From: CAYLLT01 sp964591605
GTDB lineage: Bacteria; Planctomycetota; Phycisphaerae; UBA1845; PWPN01
Direction of reading: 5' to 3'
Length of the DNA stretch: 19,348 bases
NCBI GenBank assembly: GCA_964591605.1
Contig: CAZQEN010000124.1
Span: 1 to 19,348, forward strand
Of this stretch, positions 6,426 to 12,231 are shown piece by piece (position 1 is the first letter of the stretch; each line of letters starts with the position of its first letter). The notes under the pieces were generated by a model. The model saw nothing but the letters and a program-made list of their open reading frames with translations, was not told the DNA's origin and made no database searches. Made by a program: the position numbers and the translations under genes.

Positions 6426-7991
6426 TCAGGGGAAGCAGCTCCGACTGGCCATCACGCAGCTCCCGCTGTAGCAGCGCTGAAGCCGGGCGAAGTCGTTGGG
6501 ATCCACGTCCAGGTCGCCGTCGAAATCCGCCGCCGCGCAGTTGGGGTTCGACTGGGGAACGTTCGACCGTGTCGTACATGCCTTCAGCAGCGTGACGTCG
6601 TTGCCGTCGACGTCACCGTCGAAGTCGAGGTCGGGAGGCAGGGCCGATCGCAGGTCCCACGCGGCCGCGTATTCCCATGCCGCATTGGAGGTGATCTCGA
6701 ACACATATCGCCCCGGCGGAATGGGCTTTTTCACGATGAACTCGACGTTATCGATCGTCGAAATGCTCTGATCCACCTGGCTGCCCTTGACGAAACCGGA
6801 GGCATTGAACAATCGCAGGTCGATATTGGCCAGCGTGGGCGTGAGGGTGCTGCCAGCCTGGGACACGTGCCGGTTCCAGACGACGAGCACGCTGAATTCG
6901 CGCGGCACGCTGCCGGCGGGCACGTCGAAGAAATACTGATGAGTCGCACCGCTGTTGATGCTCGTGTAGTTCCAGCCGGTGGAAGTCCGCACGGCCGAGC
7001 CGCTCGGTGTCTGCTGCGGGTTGGCGGTGAGGATCCGGTGGCTGTTGTCGATGTTGAGCTCTCCCGCGCCGAAGCGATAGTCGAGGGGCACCGAACCGTT
7101 GGTGCTGGGCGTGGCAAAGCCCTTGCGCCAGCCGCCCGCGCAGGTGAACTCCTCGCGCGTCGAGCCGGCCATGATCAAAGCCCTGACCAGGATCGACTTG
7201 CCGAGCCTTCTCTGGGTGGGCGACAGGGAATTCAGGATGTTCAGATCGTCAGCAGTCTGCAGGAGCAGGGCGGCGGCGCCGCTGATGACTCCGGTCGCCC
7301 AGCTCGTCGCGGTGACGGGGACCACAATGTCGGGTTCCACGCGCCCCGCTCCGTCCAGATTGGCGACCACCGGGCCGTAGCTGGAGCCGCCAGAGCTGCG
7401 TCCCACCGAGATGGCGTTGTACGCCGAGCTCATGAGGGCGGGGACCGCGCTGCCCGCGCCGTTGTTGACGCCCACGCTGGCCACGACGGCGTCGCGGTGC
7501 ATCATGAGATCGAAACGACGATTGATGTCGTTGTCGCCGGCCGGGTCACCGGTCGAGCCGATCCAGGCATGGTTCTCGATGGGGCGGGTCTCGGCGGCGG
7601 GAGGAGCCGTTCCGTTCTCGATCGCGGTGTTGACCCAGTTGCTGACCTCGTCGGCGCCGATCAGGGTGATGCCCGGCGCAATGCTGCTGACGTTGCCGTA
7701 CAGGTAGGTACCCACCGTCGTGGCGTGCGAGGAGGAGATGCTGTTGTTGCAGATCGTGCACTCGAAGACGAAGGTCTTGCCGGCGAATTCAGGCGTTGCC
7801 GGATCGGCGTGGTAGCCGCCCTGGAACAGGCCTTCGACCTGCGTGACGGAGATGTCGGCGCCGGAGGGAGTGCCGGCTCCGAGCCTGGCCTGGAGAGCGG
7901 GATAGCCGATATCGGTCCTCCAGTCCTGAGCCGTGGCGATGCCGCCCAGCACCCCCAGAATGAGCCCGAAATGAATAACGCTCCGCGTCAT
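6426..7991 (-). CDS. Exported subtilase-like (S8/S53 fold) protein with C-terminal dockerin-like calcium loops
   Basis: The 521-residue protein begins with a Sec signal peptide (cleavage likely after IATA, residue 21). A subtilase-like domain follows: SSSHATTVGTY with His89 matching the catalytic His motif, SVGVNNGAG near the oxyanion Asn, AYNAISVG, and TATSWATGVISGAAALL with Ser230 matching the catalytic Ser motif. At the place of the catalytic Asp the sequence is ISVTQVEG, so Glu53 may replace it. Residues about 350-450 look like a beta-sandwich of the pre-peptidase C-terminal type. The last 70 residues carry two EF-hand-like loops (DFDGDVDGNDVTLL and DFDGDLDVDPNDF), as in dockerin repeats. 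It is probably secreted or surface-bound; the target is unknown. Start ATG 7991 gives the signal peptide exactly. Confidence 0.82.
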   Translation of the reverse strand: MTRSVIHFGLILGVLGGIATAQDWRTDIGYPALQARLGAGTPSGADISVTQVEGLFQGGYHADPATPEFAGKTFVFECTICNNSISSSHATTVGTYLYGNVSSIAPGITLIGADEVSNWVNTAIENGTAPPAAETRPIENHAWIGSTGDPAGDNDINRRFDLMMHRDAVVASVGVNNGAGSAVPALMSSAYNAISVGRSSGGSSYGPVVANLDGAGRVEPDIVVPVTATSWATGVISGAAALLLQTADDLNILNSLSPTQRRLGKSILVRALIMAGSTREEFTCAGGWRKGFATPSTNGSVPLDYRFGAGELNIDNSHRILTANPQQTPSGSAVRTSTGWNYTSINSGATHQYFFDVPAGSVPREFSVLVVWNRHVSQAGSTLTPTLANIDLRLFNASGFVKGSQVDQSISTIDNVEFIVKKPIPPGRYVFEITSNAAWEYAAAWDLRSALPPDLDFDGDVDGNDVTLLKACTTRSNVPQSNPNCAAADFDGDLDVDPNDFARLQRCYSGSCVMASRSCFP

Positions 7992-8045
7992 GCCCACTTC
8001 AACTGCCTGCACTTGATCTGAGGAGTACCGGCCGCGATTGCCAGC

Positions 8046-8051
8046 ATTATA
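8046..8051 (-). promoter_or_regulatory. Candidate -10 element for the subtilase-like gene
   Basis: On the minus strand this reads TATAAT, a perfect -10 hexamer, and would start transcription about 48 nt before ATG 7991. I find no good -35 at normal spacing, so only the -10 is called. Confidence 0.45.
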
Positions 8052-8146
8052 GCCGCCGACCGCCGGGTACCAGCGCAAAATCCTCTGCGAGATGGAGAAT
8101 CCTTCGCGGGATCCGCGAGAATCCCGGATGTGCTTGGGCTGATGCG

Positions 8147-8176
8147 TTGACGGCGCCCGTGGGGGGGAGCTATAAC
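8147..8176 (+). promoter_or_regulatory. Sigma70-like promoter for the amidohydrolase gene
   Basis: TTGACG (8147-8152) and TATAAC (8171-8176), 18 bp apart, each match consensus at five of six positions. Transcription would start near 8183. A perfect AGGAGGT lies just downstream at 8197-8203 but no start codon follows at normal spacing. Confidence 0.55.
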
Positions 8177-8246
8177 CGCGATTGCATTGCCCGTCCAGGA
8201 GGTCGGCGGAGCCGGCCCGGTTCGGGCGCGCCTTATCGGCCATTGG

Positions 8247-9152
8247 ATGATGATCGTTGACTGCCACACACACGTCTGGGAATCGGCCGAGCAGTTAGGA
8301 AAAGGATCGGGCCTGTGGGAGGGCCGGTGCCGCGGGCGGCATGCAAACCCGCCCCGTGCGGGCACTTCCGAGCACCTGTCGGCCTCGAAACCCGTCGACA
8401 AGACCTTCGTGCTGGCCATCAAGAGCCACTACCTGAAGGCCGACGTGCCCAACGATTTCGTCGGCGCCTATGTCCGCAAGCACTCCGACCGGTTGATCGG
8501 TTTTGCGGCCCTGGATCCTTCCCGTCCGCGGGAGGCGATCAGCGAGCTGCACCGGGCCTGCGAGCAACTCGGCATGAAGGGTGTGACGGTCTGGCCGGCG
8601 GCACAGGATTTTCACCCCAGCTCGACCTCGGCCATGCGCGTCTATGCCGAGGCCGCCCGGCTGCGGGTGCCCATCATTTTCCATCAGGACGTGCAGACGG
8701 CGCCGTCCAGCAAGCTCGAGTTCGCCCGGCCGTACCTGCTCGACGAGGTTGCCCGCGAGTTCCCCGAGCTCAAGATCGTCGTGACACAGCTCGGCTACCC
8801 GTGGATCGATGAGACGCTCGTGCTGCTCGCCAAACACTCCAACGTGTTCGCCGAAATCAGCGGCCTGCTGCAGCATCCGTGGCAGGCGTACGCCGCGCTG
8901 GTGTCCGCCTACCAGACGGGCGTGATGGATGCGCTCCTGTTCGGGAGCAACTTCCCGTTTGCATTGCCGGCGAGCTGCATCGAGACGCTCTACAGCATCA
9001 ACCAGTTTGCCCACGGCACGAACCTCCCGAATATTCCGCGCGAGCAGCTCCGCCAGATCGTGGAGCGCAACGCGATGGAGATGCTGGGCATCGATTCCGA
9101 GACACGCCCGGCCCCCAGGGCTGCCGAGGCCATCATTCACCATGACGACTGA
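8247..9152 (+). CDS. Amidohydrolase family 2 (TIM-barrel) protein with altered metal-site residues
   Basis: This is a 301-residue TIM-barrel protein of the amidohydrolase-2 type, a family of hydrolases, decarboxylases and lactonases. Seen: the N-terminal MIVDCHTHVW with the metal-binding His7 and His9, LIGFAALDPSRPREAISELHRACEQLGMKGV, His146 in IIFHQDVQ, and a C-terminal FGSNFPF. The usual catalytic Asp of the last motif (GSDxP) is Asn235, and the usual His of the xxHxGxP strand is Gln181 (VTQLGYPW), so a different reaction or a weakened metal site is possible. The start is ATG 8247 or 8250; neither has a ribosome site close by. A promoter is at 8147-8176. It is divergent from the subtilase-like gene and ends just before the toxin-antitoxin promoter. 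Substrate unknown; sugar-lactone hydrolysis would fit the neighbourhood but is a guess. Confidence 0.83.
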   Translation: MMIVDCHTHVWESAEQLGKGSGLWEGRCRGRHANPPRAGTSEHLSASKPVDKTFVLAIKSHYLKADVPNDFVGAYVRKHSDRLIGFAALDPSRPREAISELHRACEQLGMKGVTVWPAAQDFHPSSTSAMRVYAEAARLRVPIIFHQDVQTAPSSKLEFARPYLLDEVAREFPELKIVVTQLGYPWIDETLVLLAKHSNVFAEISGLLQHPWQAYAALVSAYQTGVMDALLFGSNFPFALPASCIETLYSINQFAHGTNLPNIPREQLRQIVERNAMEMLGIDSETRPAPRAAEAIIHHDD

Positions 9153-9158
9153 CGGGCG

Positions 9159-9167
9159 TGATATAAT
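9159..9167 (+). promoter_or_regulatory. Extended -10 promoter of the DUF433/PIN-like pair
   Basis: TGaTATAAT is a perfect extended -10 element (TG 9159-9160, TATAAT 9162-9167), which needs little or no -35. It begins seven bases after the amidohydrolase stop and would start transcription around 9174, inside the inverted repeat 9170-9187. Confidence 0.55.
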
Positions 9168-9169
9168 GG

Positions 9170-9187
9170 TACCGAGGAGCCTCGGTA
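9170..9187 (+). promoter_or_regulatory. Operator-like inverted repeat covering the antitoxin ribosome site
   Basis: TACCGAG (9170-9176) and CTCGGTA (9181-9187) are perfect inverted copies around GAGC. The repeat covers the likely transcription start, the GAGGAG ribosome-binding site (9174-9179) and the first base of ATG 9187. Such placement suits autorepression by the antitoxin, or translational masking by an RNA hairpin. Confidence 0.5.
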
Positions 9188-9531
9188 TGGACGCGATGAT
9201 CGTCAATCAGGGCGGCTGTCCGAAGATCGCCGGCACGCGGATCACCGTGTACGACATCATGGACTACCCCGACTGGACGGACTACAGTCTGGCCTTTCTC
9301 TTCCAGATCAACCATGAACAGGTCCGCGCTGCCCGCCGGTACATCGAGGAGCACAAGGACGAGGTGACGGCCGTCTACCAGCGCATCCTGGCCCGCGACG
9401 CGGCGGGCAACCCGCCGGAGCTCCGGGCGCGCCTGGAGGAGACACATCGGCGCGTTCAGGAGATGATCAGGCAGCGGCGAGCAGACAGGGAGGCTCAGAG
9501 TGCCGGGACTCCTGGCGGATGTAAACATTGA
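9187..9531 (+). CDS. DUF433-family antitoxin-like DNA-binding protein
   Basis: DUF433 proteins have a winged-helix-like fold and are commonly the antitoxin partner of PIN-like toxins. The 114-residue protein matches the family in IVNQGGCPKIAGTRITVYDIMDY followed by a stretch ending INHEQVRAARRYIEEHKDEV, which corresponds to the second half of the domain. The remaining C-terminal 45 or so residues are charged and helical (LRARLEETHRRVQEMIRQRR), a likely toxin-binding tail. ATG 9187 has an excellent ribosome site (GAGGAG, seven bases away); in-frame ATGs at 9142 and 9166 lie upstream of, or inside, the promoter. It overlaps the next gene by 32 nt, as is usual for such pairs. Confidence 0.8.
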   Translation: MDAMIVNQGGCPKIAGTRITVYDIMDYPDWTDYSLAFLFQINHEQVRAARRYIEEHKDEVTAVYQRILARDAAGNPPELRARLEETHRRVQEMIRQRRADREAQSAGTPGGCKH

Positions 9532-9898
9532 AGGGCAGTTCGTGGTGCTCCTGAACATCCTCCAATCGGAGCTCTGGATGGATGTGTGGCAGGAACTCCG
9601 CGTCAGCGTCCATGGTCTCGCCGATTTGAAGTTGTCCAGGCAGGTCTCGGACCTGGAGCTCTGGGTTTCCTGTCAAGATAATGATCTCGTCCTGCTCACG
9701 GGAAATCGCAATCTGGAGGGTGAGGATTCACTCGAAGCGGTCATTCGTCGCCTCAACAAGCCAAGTTCGTTGCCGGTTTTCACGCTGTCTGATCCGTTCC
9801 GGGTGTTGCGGGACAATCGTTACGCTCACCTGGCGGCGGAAAGACTGCTCGAACGGTTGATCGAGATCGAGAATTACCGCGGAGCCGGCAGGATTTAG
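9500..9898 (+). CDS. PIN-like toxin candidate (DUF5615/Mut7-C type)
   Basis: This 132-residue protein directly follows, and overlaps, the DUF433 gene. Its N-terminus LLADVNIEG with Asp7 resembles the first acidic strand of PIN-like nucleases, and WVSCQDNDLVLLTGNRN (Asp60, Asp62) resembles the strand with the second acidic cluster (the D-x-DFVVLT pattern of DUF5615). GEDSLEAVIRR may add Glu76 and Asp77... positions approximate. If active it would be a metal-dependent RNase restrained by the upstream protein. The start is GTG 9500 with AGGGAGG (9487-9493) just upstream. The similarity is to short motifs only, so the nuclease function is inferred mainly from the pairing. Confidence 0.6.
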   Translation: MPGLLADVNIEGQFVVLLNILQSELWMDVWQELRVSVHGLADLKLSRQVSDLELWVSCQDNDLVLLTGNRNLEGEDSLEAVIRRLNKPSSLPVFTLSDPFRVLRDNRYAHLAAERLLERLIEIENYRGAGRI

Positions 9899-9933
9899 CT
9901 TCCATAGGTTCGGTGGCGCAGGAGATTTACACC

Positions 9934-11574
9934 ATGTCCCAGCCATTCAGCATCAGCCCCGAGGGCGAAAAGTTTCCGTTGCCGGCGCCGGAGCAGTATC
10001 CGGCGGAGTTCGCGCGGCTCAAGACGCTCACCGACGAGCAGCGGGCAGCGGGGCGAGAGATTGTGGTCGTGGTTGGGGTCGGCTTCGTCGGGGCGGTGAT
10101 GGCTGCGGTGGTGGCCGACTCGAAGGACAAAAAGACGGGCAAACACAACAAGTTCGTGATCGGCATGCAGCGGCCAAGCCCGCGCAGCTACTGGAAGATC
10201 GAACTGCTCAACCGCGGGCTCTCGCCGGTCAAGGCCGAGGACCCGGAGGTCGATCCGCTGATTGCCCGCTGCGTCAAGGAACACAAGACGCTCTGCGCGA
10301 CGTATACGCCCGAGGTGATGAAGCTCGCCGACGTGGTCGTCGTGGACGTGCAGTGCGATTACGTCAAGAAGGATCTGGGCAACCTGCGGACCGGCTCGGC
10401 CGACATGGCCGCCCTCGAAAAGAGCCTGGCGACCATCGGTGAGATGATTCCGCCGCAGTGCCTGGTGCTCATTGAGACGACGGTGGCCCCGGGCACGACC
10501 GAGTATGTCGCGTATCCGATCCTCAAGCGGGCCTTCGAGCGACGCGGAATACACAGCGAGCCGCTGCTGGCCCACAGCTTCGAGCGGGTCATGCCCGGGC
10601 GCAACTACGTGGGCAGCATCCGCGATTTCTGGCGCGTCTGCAGCGGCGTGAATGACGAGAGCCGCGAGCGCGTCGTGAAGTTCCTTTCAGAAGTGCTCAA
10701 TGTTGAGAAGTACCCACTCACCGTGATGGACCGCCCGCTCGAGAGCGAGACGACCAAGATCGTCGAGAACAGCTTCCGGGCGACGATGCTGGCGTTCCTG
10801 CACGAGTGGAGCCTCTTCGCCGAGCGCAACGGCGTGGACCTGATCAAAGTCGTGAACGCGATCAAGGTGCGGCCGACGCACAACAACATCATCTTCCCCG
10901 GCCCGGGTATCGGCGGATACTGCCTGCCCAAGGACGGCGGCCTGGGCATGTGGGCGTACAAGCATCTCATGGGCTTCGAGGACAACATCTTCCGGATGAC
11001 CGAGAACGCGCTGAATATCAACGACACGCGGGCCCTGCACGTGGCCGAGCTGGTGCGCGACGCCCTGCGCAACATGGGCAAATACGTCGCGGCCAGCAGG
11101 TGCGTCGTGCTCGGGGCGGCTTACCGAGAGGACGTCGGCGACACGCGCTACAGCGGCAGCGAGCTGGTCGTCCGCAAGCTGGCGGAGATGGGCGCCGAAA
11201 TGGCGGTGCACGATCCGTACGTGCAGCACTGGTGGGAATTCGAGCAGCAGGAGAGCTATCCCGCGCCGGGACAGAGCTGGTCCCGGTTCTTCCGGAACCA
11301 GGAACACCTGAACGATCTGCGCATCGAGCCGGATCTGGGCAAGGCGCTGCACGAGGCCGATGCGGTGATCCTGGCCGTCAAGCACGAGCCTTATCTCAAG
11401 CTTGCACCGGATGATGTCGTGAAGATGACCGGTCAGCCCTGCGCCGTCGTCGACTGCTTTGGCATCCTCGACGACGCCCGGATCCGCCGCTACTTCGAAC
11501 TGGGCTGCGAGGTGAAGGGGCTGGGCCGCGGGCATGTCAAACGGATCAAGGACAGCGTGAAAGCGGGGAAGTGA
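9934..11574 (+). CDS. Nucleotide-sugar dehydrogenase (UDP-glucose/GDP-mannose dehydrogenase family)
   Basis: Enzymes of this family oxidise the C6 alcohol of a nucleotide sugar to a uronic acid with two NAD+ in the cytoplasm, supplying capsule, exopolysaccharide or cell-wall synthesis. Seen: an N-terminal Rossmann motif VVVVGVGFVG (about 44-53), ETTVAPGTTE in the NAD-domain, and the catalytic cysteine Cys330 in GPGIGGYCLPKDGG. The C-terminal domain has VVLGAAYREDVGDTRYSGS, where the usual FK is YR. At 546 residues it is about 100 longer than common members, with a roughly 40-residue N-terminal extension and a long C-terminal insertion around HWWEFEQQESYPAPG. ATG 9934 has AGGAG nine bases upstream, so I prefer it to GTG 9913. 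The specific sugar cannot be told. It is followed after 29 nt by a small membrane protein. Confidence 0.88.
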   Translation: MSQPFSISPEGEKFPLPAPEQYPAEFARLKTLTDEQRAAGREIVVVVGVGFVGAVMAAVVADSKDKKTGKHNKFVIGMQRPSPRSYWKIELLNRGLSPVKAEDPEVDPLIARCVKEHKTLCATYTPEVMKLADVVVVDVQCDYVKKDLGNLRTGSADMAALEKSLATIGEMIPPQCLVLIETTVAPGTTEYVAYPILKRAFERRGIHSEPLLAHSFERVMPGRNYVGSIRDFWRVCSGVNDESRERVVKFLSEVLNVEKYPLTVMDRPLESETTKIVENSFRATMLAFLHEWSLFAERNGVDLIKVVNAIKVRPTHNNIIFPGPGIGGYCLPKDGGLGMWAYKHLMGFEDNIFRMTENALNINDTRALHVAELVRDALRNMGKYVAASRCVVLGAAYREDVGDTRYSGSELVVRKLAEMGAEMAVHDPYVQHWWEFEQQESYPAPGQSWSRFFRNQEHLNDLRIEPDLGKALHEADAVILAVKHEPYLKLAPDDVVKMTGQPCAVVDCFGILDDARIRRYFELGCEVKGLGRGHVKRIKDSVKAGK

Positions 11575-11603
11575 GAAGGTGAGGGCGGTATCAACGCTCC
11601 GCG

Positions 11604-12065
11604 ATGACGAGAGTGCCGGTTGTCGTCTGGGTGCTCCTGCTTGCCGCCTTGTTTTTCATTGCGGAGTACCTCCTGCTGCGCGTGCGCCAGGCGAAGCATC
11701 GCCCGACGAGCGACGCCGCTCAGCAGCGGCTGACGGGATTTGCGATCGCTCTGCGTAACTATGCCCGCGATCATCTGCAGCGGCTGCCCGAATCGCTCGA
11801 CGAGCTGAACCTCCCCGACACGCAGGCCGTCGCCTATCGCCCGATCCCGCGGCTCAATCTGGATGAAAAACTCATCCTCGTCCACGACGCGGCGCCGGTG
11901 CACAAGGTGATCGAATTCCCCGTACTCCGTGACGGCCGGGGCGTCATCTTCGCCAGTGGCCGTCTGCACATCGTCTCCGAAGAGGTCTTCGAGAAGCTCC
12001 TGGCCGCGGATGAGGCGCTGCGCGAACGCCTCGGCCTCCATCCGATCGAACTGCGCAAGCCATAG
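11604..12065 (+). CDS. Small single-pass membrane protein, function unknown
   Basis: The 153-residue protein has one hydrophobic helix at about residues 5-25 (VPVVVWVLLLAALFFIAEYLLL) followed by a mostly soluble part. The segment RGVIFASGRLHIVSEEVFEKLL resembles the tail of planctomycete pilin-like (H-X9-DG type) proteins, where a displayed-variable strand is followed by a short helix; this is a weak resemblance and no prepilin cleavage site is evident. It starts 29 nt after the dehydrogenase stop and is probably cotranscribed with it. I do not assign a function. Confidence 0.6.
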   Translation: MTRVPVVVWVLLLAALFFIAEYLLLRVRQAKHRPTSDAAQQRLTGFAIALRNYARDHLQRLPESLDELNLPDTQAVAYRPIPRLNLDEKLILVHDAAPVHKVIEFPVLRDGRGVIFASGRLHIVSEEVFEKLLAADEALRERLGLHPIELRKP

Positions 12066-12166
12066 GGTGCGCAGCGCGCGCAGGGGCTTGGTTGCACAGC
12101 CCCGTGGACGGACCTGACGTGCCGCGCCGGTAGATCGGTGGGAATACGTGCCTGGGGCGGCCACGT

Positions 12167-12191
12167 AAAAACACGCGGGCAACAGGCGTGT
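12167..12191 (-). terminator. Intrinsic-terminator-like hairpin for the minus-strand sulfatase-fold gene
   Basis: Read on the minus strand, ACACGC (12191-12186) pairs with GCGTGT (12176-12171) around a nine-base loop and is followed by a run of T (to 12167). It lies 41 nt beyond the stop of the minus-strand gene. The plus-strand gene ending at 12065 has a separate weak stem (GGGGCT 12083-12088, AGCCCC 12098-12103) with no T-run. Confidence 0.4.
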
Positions 12192-12231
12192 GGATCACTC
12201 ATTCGACGGAACCATCGTTTGCGAACCGGCG

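Noticed and set aside
6414..8021. 535-residue plus-strand open frame
   Set aside because: Antisense to the exported subtilase-like gene, which has signal peptide, active-site motifs and calcium loops.
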